A stretch of DNA of 49,838 nt from Cytophagaceae bacterium (lineage in GTDB: Bacteria; Bacteroidota; Bacteroidia; Cytophagales; Spirosomataceae), in NCBI GenBank assembly GCA_947452215.1, contig CANGCD010000002.1:1-49838 (forward strand), given 5' to 3'. The translations under genes and the position numbers were made by a program. Below the pieces are notes generated by a model that worked only from the letters and a program-made list of their open reading frames with translations, did not search any database and had not been told where the DNA came from. Each line of letters opens with the position of its first letter. Position 1 is the stretch's first letter. Below are positions 29,282 through 38,487 of this stretch, piece after piece.

Positions 29282-30262
29282 CTAATTAAAACGTGGTGTT
29301 TTGATGGGCACAAAGCGAGTTGCACTTTGAAAACTTGGCAAAACAAAACGCAACATGATTTCATGGGACAGATTGGCTTTAGCTCCTGTATTTATTACTG
29401 ATAAATCCAAAGCATAGGCAACATCAAATCGGTTATTAAATAATGATACCCCTGTCATGAACATGGTCGCATCATCCCAACGGTATCCGGCACCCACCCA
29501 AAACTGCTGCTGGTAAATTATTTTTGCCCCAGCCTGGGGCAAAAAGGCACCCTGATAATAATTCAGTTGGGCAAAGGGGCTTACATCAAAGCGATCTGTG
29601 AGACTCATCGTTCCCTTGGCATGTAGATTAATCGCTAATTCATTTACTAAGTGTACGTTTGCTGAATTAAAATCGTAAGCCGAGCGATTTAAATGTGCAA
29701 GGCCTAAACCCAATTCCAAGGCATCCGTTGTATAAAGAAGTCCCGCATTAAAATCAGGTAGCGACTGAGACACTTGCTTGCCAGATAATTCAACTGCTAA
29801 AGGATCATTGGCATCCCGCAAACGAAACACTCGACCATCAAAGGATTTACTCTGCATACCAAAGCCCATTCCAATCGAAAGCTGCGCTCCGCTCGCCAAT
29901 GGCAAATGGTAGGCCAATTGAAGCCGCATAACTTGTTGGCCCACACCCGAAGGCGTCTTATCATTCATCAATATTAATCCCATACCCAAATGTTGGAAAT
30001 TCAAGGGAATCGATAAACCAACAATATTGGTGCCTAAATTTCCGGAACCATCTTGGCTAGTTTCATAGGAAGTCCATTGATTCCGATACTGATTTTGAAT
30101 ATAGGCATCGCGTCCTGCACCGGCTGCTGCGGGGTTAAAATACAGATTATTAAGATGATAAAGGCTTAAACCTGGCGACTGTTGGCCAAGGGCAGAAATA
30201 CTCAAACAAACAAGCAGTGAGTACTTTAACATTTCACCCAATATGTGTTGAATTCCTCGCAT
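29282..30262 (-). CDS. PorP/SprF-family type IX secretion outer-membrane protein
   Basis: QQSPGLSLYHLNNLYFNPAAAGAGRDAYIQNQYRNQWTSYE, beta-strand-rich OMP; immediately upstream of gldK. Confidence 0.92.
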   Translation of the reverse strand: MRGIQHILGEMLKYSLLVCLSISALGQQSPGLSLYHLNNLYFNPAAAGAGRDAYIQNQYRNQWTSYETSQDGSGNLGTNIVGLSIPLNFQHLGMGLILMNDKTPSGVGQQVMRLQLAYHLPLASGAQLSIGMGFGMQSKSFDGRVFRLRDANDPLAVELSGKQVSQSLPDFNAGLLYTTDALELGLGLAHLNRSAYDFNSANVHLVNELAINLHAKGTMSLTDRFDVSPFAQLNYYQGAFLPQAGAKIIYQQQFWVGAGYRWDDATMFMTGVSLFNNRFDVAYALDLSVINTGAKANLSHEIMLRFVLPSFQSATRFVPIKTPRFN

Positions 30263-30327
30263 GAATAGTTCTAGGCCAAAAGCTCAGCTAAAATAAGCAA
30301 AATAACTTTAGGGGAATAGCTAGCCAT

Positions 30328-30355
30328 AAAAAAAAGCTCCCGACAGGAGCTTTTC
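30328..30355 (-). terminator. Terminator downstream of hemD
   Basis: AAAAGCTCC-CGACA-GGAGCTTTT with T8 on the minus strand. Confidence 0.85.
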
Positions 30356-30357
30356 AA

Positions 30358-31149
30358 TTAATTATTGGCTTGCTTAATGTAATGCTCTAAAGCTCCCGTC
30401 ATCGAAGGAGCATTAGGCATGGGAGCTTGAATGTCCAAGATAAGACCCGCATCATGTACCGCCTGAGCAGTCGTCGGACCAAAGGCAGCTAATCGCGTAT
30501 TATTTTGTTTGAAGTCTGGGAAATTCTCAAATAACGAAGTAATACCCGATGGACTAAAAAAGGCAATTACATCATAGAAAACATTTTCCAAATCAGATAA
30601 ATCTGCAGAAACCGTCTCATACATCACAGCCTCTGTTAATTGGAAATCATTCGTACCCATGTAATCCGGCAAATCTTTTTGGCGTTTGTTCGAACAAGGG
30701 AACATAAACTTCTCCGTCTTGTGCTTTTTAATCACTTCCAATAAATCCAAAGCAGTCTTCGTTCCCGTAAAAATCTTACGCTTACGAATCACAATGTATT
30801 TATGTAAATAATTAGCCGTCTGCTCCGTAATACAGAAATATTTCATGTCAGCAGGCACCTCAATCTTCGCTTCCTTGCAAATACGGAAGAAATGATCAAT
30901 GGCATTACGGCTTGTGAAAATAATCGCTGTATGCGATAAAATATCAATTTTTTGCTTTCTGAAATCCTTGAATGAAATCCCTTTCACATCAATAAAAGAA
31001 CGAAAATCCACTTTTACATTGTATTTGCGTTCAATCTCGGAATAGGGAGATTTGGCCGCGTCTGCAGGGGCAGCCTGGGTAACAAGGATACTTTTAACTT
31101 TTTTCAACCGATTCGCGTCAGGTTGAGCAACATTAGCAATAACACTCAT
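30358..31149 (-). CDS. hemD: Uroporphyrinogen-III synthase
   Basis: HTAIIFTSRNAIDHFFRIC, YFCITEQTANYLHKY, DVIAFFSPSGITSLFENF, RLAAFGPTTAQAVHDAGL. Confidence 0.88.
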   Translation of the reverse strand: MSVIANVAQPDANRLKKVKSILVTQAAPADAAKSPYSEIERKYNVKVDFRSFIDVKGISFKDFRKQKIDILSHTAIIFTSRNAIDHFFRICKEAKIEVPADMKYFCITEQTANYLHKYIVIRKRKIFTGTKTALDLLEVIKKHKTEKFMFPCSNKRQKDLPDYMGTNDFQLTEAVMYETVSADLSDLENVFYDVIAFFSPSGITSLFENFPDFKQNNTRLAAFGPTTAQAVHDAGLILDIQAPMPNAPSMTGALEHYIKQANN

Positions 31150-31202
31150 AATATAATATTCAAATTAAGCATTACCTTTTGGCCTCAAAATGAAAATGCC
31201 TG

Positions 31203-31210
31203 CAAATATA
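31203..31210 (-). promoter_or_regulatory. Candidate -7 element for hemD (TATATTTG)
   Basis: Exact TAnnTTTG between the DUF4271 stop and the hemD start; no clear -33. Confidence 0.4.
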
Positions 31211-31240
31211 CGACAAAAATTTTCAATAAATTATCTGTCG

Positions 31241-32431
31241 TTACATGTATTCTGGAAAAATCAAATCCCGTAATCCAAAAACCATTACTTGCCCCTCCAT
31301 CAGAATCAAATATGCCAATAATGACAACTGATTAACGGGATATGATCTACGAAATACTTGAAAAAAATAGACCGCACGCAAAACAAAATAACCTGTAATG
31401 ATATAGGAAATATAGGTTAGATTGACCGAATACATGGGCCCCATGTACACTGAGAATAAACTTAGCAAACAGAACAAAACAATAAAAAACTGCAAATTCG
31501 CTTGAATGGATTTGTAAAAATGCGCTTCTGCGATGTTTGGCAATCGAAAGAGATTCGTAAATAATTTATACATAAAATACCGACTCACAAATAAGGCAAA
31601 ACCGAGCAGTGTTTTGGAAAAAACAAATCCCATAGCCGGAAGAAAGCGTTGTAAATTTTCTTGAGATTCAAAGAACACATCGCGAGATTGATCCAACAAT
31701 CCATTGTAAAATGAGAAACAGGCAGTAATTAAACTGAGCAAACCGATGACCAACAAATTAGGAAAGGCAAAAGCATTCTTTAAAAGGACCTCTTCCTTAA
31801 TTTCCCAATGCACCCAATCGGAAAACCGAAAATACGCCGAAAAATAGCGCGGAAATGCAGCATAAAGTACACCCATAAAAAATAGAATCAGTAGGAAAGC
31901 ACTACCAAAAAACTGATTAAATAAATATGCATTGCGTTGCCGCAAATTCAACCTGTCAGAAAAAGTAAGATTGGCCTCCTCAACTTTACGTTCGATGCGA
32001 ACTATTTGTGGCAATCCAGCCATGTTGGCTTGATAAAAGCTCAAATAAAGAGGCCCTGTTGATTTAAATTTGGCTTGTAAGCTATCCATGGACCATCGAT
32101 ACAATTTATCCTTTTCCAAGTGACTGTGAAAGGCCCCTTGAATAAACAATACGTAATCTCCATCCAATTCCAAGTGCAAATAGGTTCGGGGATAATCTGC
32201 CAAAGGAATAGCTAATGACTTGGATTTGTAATTGTAGTGTTTGGATGAAATGTAAGGTAAAAATGACTTTAAGTTGGCCTGATAGACCAACCACGATTTA
32301 TCCATGGCTTGCACCTCCTGCCATTTCCCAATGGCTTGATGGCTCGCGGATACCAACAAAAAGAATAAAAAAAATCTGCTAACCTTCCCGAATAGGATTT
32401 GATTAGCAGATTTTGGATTTAAAGGAATCAT
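31241..32431 (-). CDS. DUF4271-like integral membrane protein with N-terminal signal peptide
   Basis: Start at 32431 (MIPLNPKSANQILFGKVSRFFLFFLLVSASHQAIG) avoids the long sucD overlap of the track ORF; six or more TM segments; RDLIFPEYM C-terminus; hemD-adjacent. Confidence 0.72.
   Translation of the reverse strand: MIPLNPKSANQILFGKVSRFFLFFLLVSASHQAIGKWQEVQAMDKSWLVYQANLKSFLPYISSKHYNYKSKSLAIPLADYPRTYLHLELDGDYVLFIQGAFHSHLEKDKLYRWSMDSLQAKFKSTGPLYLSFYQANMAGLPQIVRIERKVEEANLTFSDRLNLRQRNAYLFNQFFGSAFLLILFFMGVLYAAFPRYFSAYFRFSDWVHWEIKEEVLLKNAFAFPNLLVIGLLSLITACFSFYNGLLDQSRDVFFESQENLQRFLPAMGFVFSKTLLGFALFVSRYFMYKLFTNLFRLPNIAEAHFYKSIQANLQFFIVLFCLLSLFSVYMGPMYSVNLTYISYIITGYFVLRAVYFFQVFRRSYPVNQLSLLAYLILMEGQVMVFGLRDLIFPEYM
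32371..32414 (-). terminator. Intrinsic terminator downstream of sucD, located inside the 5' end of the DUF4271 gene
   Basis: Perfect 12-bp stem AAAATCTGCTAA / TTAGCAGATTTT (32403-32414 / 32371-32382), 20-nt loop, T8 on the minus strand. Confidence 0.8.
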
Positions 32432-32439
32432 CCTTGCTA

Positions 32440-33318
32440 TTATTTTCCAGCTAACGCTTTGATCATCGTTTCGCCGATATCCGCTGGTGAGTATACGACA
32501 TGAATACCACACTCTTGCATAATTTTCATCTTAGCTTCAGCCGTATCATCCGCTCCACCAATGATGGCACCTGCGTGACCCATACGACGTCCTTTCGGTG
32601 CTGTTTGGCCAGCGATGAAACCAACAACCGGTTTACGATTTCCGTCAGCTTTAATCCAACGAGCTGCTTCAGCTTCCATGCCTCCACCAATCTCACCGAT
32701 CATGACAATACCTTCAGTTTCTGGGTCGTTCATTAATAATTCAACCGCTTCTTTCGTTGTTGTTCCAATGATTGGATCACCACCAATACCGATTGCAGTT
32801 GTTTGACCTAAACCTGCTTTCGTTAATTGATCAACCGCTTCATAGGTTAAAGTACCTGATTTTGAAACGATACCCACACGACCTTTTTGGAAGATAAAGC
32901 CTGGCATAATACCTACTTTACATTCTTCAGCCGTCATTACACCTGGACAATTTGGCCCGATTAAACGACAGTCATGGTTTTGAATATATTCCTTCGCAAC
33001 GATCATATCTTTGGTAGGGATACCTTCCGTGATACAAATAATTACTTTGATACCTGCATCCGCAGCTTCCATGATTGCATCCGCAGCAAAAGCTGGTGGA
33101 ACAAAAATAATGGATGTGTCAGCTCCTGTTTGGGCAACTGCATCAGCTACTGTATTAAAAATAGGACGTTCTAAGTGAGTTGCTCCTCCTTTTCCTGGGG
33201 TTACCCCTCCTACCACTTGCGTTCCATAAGCAATCATTTGCTCAGCATGGAAGGAACCTTCTGTTCCCGTAAAACCTTGTACTATAATTTTCGAATTCTT
33301 GTTAACTAAAACACTCAT
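32440..33318 (-). CDS. sucD: Succinyl-CoA synthetase alpha subunit
   Basis: [57 protein letters not shown]. Confidence 0.97.
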   Translation of the reverse strand: MSVLVNKNSKIIVQGFTGTEGSFHAEQMIAYGTQVVGGVTPGKGGATHLERPIFNTVADAVAQTGADTSIIFVPPAFAADAIMEAADAGIKVIICITEGIPTKDMIVAKEYIQNHDCRLIGPNCPGVMTAEECKVGIMPGFIFQKGRVGIVSKSGTLTYEAVDQLTKAGLGQTTAIGIGGDPIIGTTTKEAVELLMNDPETEGIVMIGEIGGGMEAEAARWIKADGNRKPVVGFIAGQTAPKGRRMGHAGAIIGGADDTAEAKMKIMQECGIHVVYSPADIGETMIKALAGK

Positions 33319-33356
33319 TTCGTAGGGGTTAAATAAACGTAGGCGTAAAATTTTTC

Positions 33357-33389
33357 CAAAGGTACAAATTATTGATAATATTCATCAAA
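33357..33389 (-). promoter_or_regulatory. Bacteroidota-type promoter for sucD
   Basis: TTTG - N21 - TACCTTTG on the minus strand. Confidence 0.65.
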
Positions 33390-33411
33390 AACCTTTAATC
33401 GGATGAAATAA

Positions 33412-33444
33412 AAATTCGAACAGATTTTTTTATGTAAATTCGAA
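33412..33444 (+). repeat. Two direct copies of AAATTCGAA, 24 nt apart, upstream of recN
   Basis: 33412-33420 and 33436-33444; second copy extends to the perfect palindrome AATTCGAATT (33437-33446). Confidence 0.6.
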
Positions 33445-33459
33445 TTCCAATTTATTCGC

Positions 33460-35127
33460 ATGCTCAAACAATTACACATTCAGAACTATGCCCTCATTGA
33501 CTCCGTCAATTTGAGCCTTTCTGATGGCTTGAGCGTCATTACGGGTGAAACCGGCGCAGGAAAATCGATCTTATTAGGCGCCATTGCATTATTGATGGGT
33601 GCCCGTGCCGACAGCAAATCGCTCTACGATCCCGAGAAAAAATGCATCATCGAAGGGACCTTTGCCCTAGCAAATTACCCCCATATCCGACATCTTTTTG
33701 AAGAAGAAGGATTAGACTTCGAAGATCCCTGCATTATTCGCAGAGAAATTAATCCACAAGGCAAGTCGAGAACTTTCGTAAATGACAGTCCGGTTACCCT
33801 AGAATCCTTACGAAAAATTGGACAGGAGTTGATCGATATTCACTCCCAGCAAGACACGTGGTGGATGTCCCATCCGGATTTCAGTTTAGAGTTAATCGAC
33901 AGTTTTGCCCAAAACCAATCACTCAGGAGCTCCTATTTGCTTGCATTTCAAGCCTATTTAGAGGCCCAAGAACAAGTAGAAAGCCTAGTCAAACAAGCCG
34001 CTTCTGGCATGCAAGGCCTTGATTTCATGCAGTTTCAGTTTCAAGAACTTGAGTCGGCCCAACTCGTGAGCGATGAATATGAGGGATTAGAAATTGCCGT
34101 GGAAAAAGGCGAAAATGCGGAACAAATTCATGAAAAACTAGCCGGAATAGCTAATCTGCTCAGTTTGGATGAGATATCCATTGGCCAACAAATGCGATTA
34201 GCGCTACAGCATGCCCAGGCATTAAGTAAATGGGATCCAGCGTATGAAGCTTGGAAAGTGCGTTTAGATAGCATCTGGATTGAATTAAAAGATTTAAGCA
34301 ACGAAGTAGAACGCGAAGCAGAAGATTTCCAGTCGGACCCAGCAAGTTTAACCCGTCAACAACAACGCTTGGATTTATTAAATCGCTTATTGCAAAAATA
34401 TCAAGTAAGTGATATTGCATCCCTGATCGAATTGCGCAATCAATTGGATGACCAAATCGCGCAGTTCGCTAACATGGACGATGCTATTGCAAAGGCAAAA
34501 GCTACGTTGGCAACAACTCAGGCCGCAGCCGAAAAAGCTGCACAAGATTTGAGCGAAAGTCGGAATAAGGTACTGAATCCCATTGTCGGCCATTTAACTG
34601 ATTCACTTGCGGCATTGGGCATTCCCAATGCGACATTGGCTTGGGAAAACTCTCAACGTGAAATGCGGAGCTCCGGCATCGATAAAATTCAATTATTATT
34701 TTCGGCTAATAAAGGCCTAAGTCCAAAACCATTTAAGCAAGTAGCGTCCGGCGGAGAGTTAAGTCGCTTAATGCTTTCAATTAAACACCTTTTGGCACAA
34801 AAACGCGCATTACCTACATTGATCTTAGATGAGATAGACACCGGCGTTTCCGGTGAAATCGCCATTAAAATTGGACAGATGTTGACCCAAATGTCCAAAG
34901 GCCATCAATTAATCGCAATAACCCACCTTCCACAAATTGCCGCGGCGGGTGTATCACATTGGTATGTTTACAAGGATCACGCTGGGGAAAAAACTGTTTC
35001 AAGCCTTCGTGAGTTAAAAGGAGAGGAACGCGTGGATGAAATTGCCAAAATGATTGGAGGACAGCAAGGCTATTTAGCCTTAAAAGAGAATGTTAGAAAT
35101 TTAATCCAAGCAAATCATGCTGAATAA
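33460..35127 (+). CDS. recN: DNA repair protein RecN
   Basis: MLKQLHIQNYALIDSVNLSLSDGLSVITGETGAGKSILLGAI; VASGGELSRLMLSIK; LPTLILDEIDTGVSGEIA. Confidence 0.97.
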   Translation: MLKQLHIQNYALIDSVNLSLSDGLSVITGETGAGKSILLGAIALLMGARADSKSLYDPEKKCIIEGTFALANYPHIRHLFEEEGLDFEDPCIIRREINPQGKSRTFVNDSPVTLESLRKIGQELIDIHSQQDTWWMSHPDFSLELIDSFAQNQSLRSSYLLAFQAYLEAQEQVESLVKQAASGMQGLDFMQFQFQELESAQLVSDEYEGLEIAVEKGENAEQIHEKLAGIANLLSLDEISIGQQMRLALQHAQALSKWDPAYEAWKVRLDSIWIELKDLSNEVEREAEDFQSDPASLTRQQQRLDLLNRLLQKYQVSDIASLIELRNQLDDQIAQFANMDDAIAKAKATLATTQAAAEKAAQDLSESRNKVLNPIVGHLTDSLAALGIPNATLAWENSQREMRSSGIDKIQLLFSANKGLSPKPFKQVASGGELSRLMLSIKHLLAQKRALPTLILDEIDTGVSGEIAIKIGQMLTQMSKGHQLIAITHLPQIAAAGVSHWYVYKDHAGEKTVSSLRELKGEERVDEIAKMIGGQQGYLALKENVRNLIQANHAE

Positions 35128-35506
35128 GATAATCCTTTGCAGCCTTTTATTAGGCCTCTTTGCCTGCTCGCAAGCAGAGGAAAAATTAAGTGATGAATTA
35201 AAATCAAAGGTTTTGGGCCTTCATGATGAACTGATGCCCAAAACGGAAGAAATTATTTCCTTACAGGCCCAACTCGATAGTCTATCTACGGGAAAGGATT
35301 CCGTTCACGTCAACAAGTTAAAGAAGGCACTAGCTAAATCCGATCAAGCCATGATGGATTGGATGCATCAATTCTCGATCGACAGTTTAGGGAAAATGGA
35401 TGTGAAAGCAAAAATTGAATACCTCGGTAAACAATACAATCAATTAAAAGAATTACAGAAACATACCGACTCCAGCCTACATGCAGCTAAAGCCTATCGT
35501 CCTTAA
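35117..35506 (+). CDS. Small lipoprotein of unknown function, helical
   Basis: 129 aa, lipobox GLFACSQ; Lys/Glu-rich helical body; overlaps recN by 11 nt. Confidence 0.7.
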   Translation: MLNKIILCSLLLGLFACSQAEEKLSDELKSKVLGLHDELMPKTEEIISLQAQLDSLSTGKDSVHVNKLKKALAKSDQAMMDWMHQFSIDSLGKMDVKAKIEYLGKQYNQLKELQKHTDSSLHAAKAYRP

Positions 35507-36110
35507 CGTACTTTTTTTCGTAAGCTTTCTGATTGTAAGCTGTCAAGAAAAGAAAACCTTGCCCTTTTTAGGACCTAAGGAAACACGTGTCTCGGCGGGG
35601 AAAGTAGACACGATCTATCACCAAATTCCTGCGTTTCGATTTTTGAATCAAGATTCCGTTTGGGTAAGTGATCAGGATATGGCTGGAAAAATCTACATCG
35701 CAGATTTCTTCTTTACTTCTTGCCCGACGATTTGTCCCAAAATGAAAACGCAATTATTGCGTATTTATGATCGATATGCATCGAATGATGCTGTTCGCAT
35801 TCTTTCCCATAGCATAGACCCGGCATTCGATACGCCAAGCGTTTTAAACCAATATGCGAAACGATTACACGTGAAGGCTCCACGATGGAACATGTTGACC
35901 GGCGACAAAGCGGCCATTTACAAACTCGGCGAAAAATCCTACATGGTGACAGCGCAAGAAGATAAAAATGAGGCAGGCGGTTTCGTACACAGTGGCGCTT
36001 TTATTTTAGTTGACAAAAATCGCCACGTGCGCGGCATCTACGACGGAACACAAGAAGTTGAAGTGAATCACCTTATCGAGGACATCGAAATTCTCCTACA
36101 AGAAAAATAA
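35481..36110 (+). CDS. SCO1/SenC/PrrC-family copper/thiol protein
   Basis: FFFTSCPTICPKMKTQLL (CxxxC), HSIDPAFDTPSVL, GGFVHSGAFILVDKNRHVRGIYDG. Confidence 0.92.
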   Translation: MQLKPIVLNVLFFVSFLIVSCQEKKTLPFLGPKETRVSAGKVDTIYHQIPAFRFLNQDSVWVSDQDMAGKIYIADFFFTSCPTICPKMKTQLLRIYDRYASNDAVRILSHSIDPAFDTPSVLNQYAKRLHVKAPRWNMLTGDKAAIYKLGEKSYMVTAQEDKNEAGGFVHSGAFILVDKNRHVRGIYDGTQEVEVNHLIEDIEILLQEK

Positions 36111-36517
36111 TGAAAAACATCCTAGCCATCGGCCTCATCGTATTGTTCGCTTCTTGCCAGAGTAAGGAGGAAATCTTATACCAACAATACGTCGTAGAAG
36201 GTCGGTCGATCTATGAAAAAAATTGTTCCAATTGCCATCAATCTGACGGAAGTGGTTTGCGCGATTTGTATCCACCGTTAGCGAAGACCGACTTATGGAA
36301 ACGTGTGAGCCAAGAACAATTGGTTTGTATCATCAAGCAAGGTCAAAAAGGGAATAGCCAGGTGAACGGAAAGCCCTATGCAGGCTACATGCCCGCAAAT
36401 GCAAAACTAGAAGCGATTGATATGGCCGAACTTGTGACCTTTATGCAGGATCAATGGGGTAATAAAAAAGTCTATTCGTTCGATGAAGCAAAGGCCGCTT
36501 TGAAAAATTGCCGCTAG
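36110..36517 (+). CDS. Class I c-type cytochrome lipoprotein
   Basis: Lipobox LFASCQS, YEKNCSNCHQSDGSGL heme site, MPAN axial Met region. Confidence 0.9.
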   Translation: MKNILAIGLIVLFASCQSKEEILYQQYVVEGRSIYEKNCSNCHQSDGSGLRDLYPPLAKTDLWKRVSQEQLVCIIKQGQKGNSQVNGKPYAGYMPANAKLEAIDMAELVTFMQDQWGNKKVYSFDEAKAALKNCR

Positions 36518-37059
36518 TTGGTCGGTAATTCATCCACCGTCAACACCGAATTACTAACCCGCCGTAAGGAATAAGTAGAAAAGTCCTGGGCTGCATCAAA
36601 ACCTACGCCGTGAACAATGTCGGTGCGCGTTTTAATCGAAACGGGTTTGGTGGTAAAAATGCGTTTCTCGTCGGGAAGCCAAGTAAATTCATCCGTTTTC
36701 ATTAGCTCGCCTTTCAGGACATTGTTGATGACAACATGTCCCATCAATTTATACGAATTATCGGTCCGGAAAAAATGTGCGGAATCTCCACGAATTTCCG
36801 AACTTACATTCCCCAATTTATCATAAAACCATAGTTTCATTTCTTTGGGGTAAATACGATCTTCGGTAGGTGACGTGATTTGTTGGTCCGTAATCATATG
36901 TACGACGGTCCGACCTGAATCGGAATAAACCATATCGATACCTAGCAGTTCAGATTTGGGGCCACGGTATACACGTTTGTCTTCTGCTTGTTCTTTTTGA
37001 CAAGACCAAATCAGTAGAGAACTCACTACAAACAGTATGAATCTCGTGCAATGACACAT
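36514..37059 (-). CDS. lptC: LPS export ABC transporter periplasmic protein LptC
   Basis: Start at 37059 (MCHCTRFILFVVSSLLIWSCQKEQ, lipobox); GDSAHFFRTDNSYKLMGHVVINN typical of LptC. Confidence 0.8.
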   Translation of the reverse strand: MCHCTRFILFVVSSLLIWSCQKEQAEDKRVYRGPKSELLGIDMVYSDSGRTVVHMITDQQITSPTEDRIYPKEMKLWFYDKLGNVSSEIRGDSAHFFRTDNSYKLMGHVVINNVLKGELMKTDEFTWLPDEKRIFTTKPVSIKTRTDIVHGVGFDAAQDFSTYSLRRVSNSVLTVDELPTN

Positions 37060-37063
37060 GGAA

Positions 37064-38377
37064 TTAATCAATTTTGATTTTCCGGAACCAGATATCACCT
37101 AAGGTAAGTCCTAATGTAACACGGTGATATTGTTCTTCCAATAAATTATCCGCAAGCAAACCTCGACGCCCTATTTGATACGAAATATTCACGTAGTTCA
37201 AGAAATTACGCAAAGGCAGGGCAACGCCCATGGAAACACTTTGATCTTTCGCGTATTTGCCATTCCCGGCAAAATCATAAGGCGTCGAGATTTGAGTAAC
37301 TCCTACGCGATACGTAACACGTTTGAAGTAATTAGAAATAGACTCAAAATCGGGCGTAAATTCAGCTCCAATGGAGATTTGCTGACTGACAGGCAACACG
37401 GAACTGCGACCTAGATTATTGTCAACTTTCGACCAATCCGTCCGAACATAATCCATACCAATCATCCAATGTGCTAAACGTTCGATACTGAAACCCACAC
37501 GAGAAGCGACAGGGAGTTGTTGAGTAAAGGATTGCGATTTTACTAGGGTATCCGAATTAATAACGTTCAATCCACCTAAATCATAGGTTACGAATCGTTT
37601 CAAGATTTTACCATTCAAGCTTGGACTTAAATCCATTGTTGCTCCTAAGTTCAAAACAATATCATTTTTTAAAACCTTGCGCCACGCTGTACCCACCTTA
37701 AATGTCACATCGCCATAATGTGCTTGATTTTCTAATTGAACTTTGTAATACTGCCCATCAGAAAGGTTTTGAGTACCTACGTTACGATTCACAGCACCAA
37801 ACAAAAATCCCATCTCTAAACCTACATAGAGTTCTTTCCCAATGCGAACGCCATTTGAAATCGTTAATTTACTCACCCCTCCATCACCTTTGTACGTATA
37901 CAACAAACTATCAACGCCCAATACATTTAGGCGGCGATACGAACGAGTTTCATAGTTGACCGTTGAATAAGGCCTAACCCCAAAAGACATCGTCCAACGG
38001 GTTGGAATGACAGGTACGGTTAAATTGACTGACTGATAATTACCCCCTAATACTTGTTGGCGCTGGCGAAAATCTTGCATGTTTTTCAATTCGGTATTTA
38101 CTCCGACTTCAAACATGGTGTAATGATTACGAACTAACAAGGCGGGGTTGATTTGATTAGCATAAATACCGTTGGTATTAGAAACACCAATTCCACCCAT
38201 CATGGAATTAGAGGGAGTGTCAGAAGTATAAAGCTCTCCCATTCCAATGTAGGAAAGCGGCGAGTTAACAATGGTTTGAGCGTGAGTAGTAGGCAAGAAG
38301 GAGGCAAAAAATGTTAGAAAGAGCCCTAACGATGCCAAAACCTTTTTATTCAAATGTGTCAATTGATTGTAAATCAT
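37064..38377 (-). CDS. Outer-membrane beta-barrel protein, FadL/OmpP1-like, function unknown
   Basis: Start at 38377 gives a signal peptide (VLASLGLFLTFFASFLPTTHAQ); SPLSYIGMGELYTSDTPSNSMMGGIGVSNTNGIYANQINPALL; many alternating amphipathic strands. Confidence 0.75.
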   Translation of the reverse strand: MIYNQLTHLNKKVLASLGLFLTFFASFLPTTHAQTIVNSPLSYIGMGELYTSDTPSNSMMGGIGVSNTNGIYANQINPALLVRNHYTMFEVGVNTELKNMQDFRQRQQVLGGNYQSVNLTVPVIPTRWTMSFGVRPYSTVNYETRSYRRLNVLGVDSLLYTYKGDGGVSKLTISNGVRIGKELYVGLEMGFLFGAVNRNVGTQNLSDGQYYKVQLENQAHYGDVTFKVGTAWRKVLKNDIVLNLGATMDLSPSLNGKILKRFVTYDLGGLNVINSDTLVKSQSFTQQLPVASRVGFSIERLAHWMIGMDYVRTDWSKVDNNLGRSSVLPVSQQISIGAEFTPDFESISNYFKRVTYRVGVTQISTPYDFAGNGKYAKDQSVSMGVALPLRNFLNYVNISYQIGRRGLLADNLLEEQYHRVTLGLTLGDIWFRKIKID

Positions 38378-38456
38378 GCGGTTAATATTCCTCCCTTTTA
38401 TATCTTTCAAGTCTGCAAAGGTCGTAATTTTTTTCATAATCGAGTAAGATATTAGC

Positions 38457-38464
38457 TATATTTG
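38457..38464 (+). promoter_or_regulatory. Candidate -7 element for mscS-like gene (TATATTTG)
   Basis: Exact TAnnTTTG 23 nt before ATG. Confidence 0.4.
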
Positions 38465-38487
38465 AAATCATAATTTGAGAATCCCAC

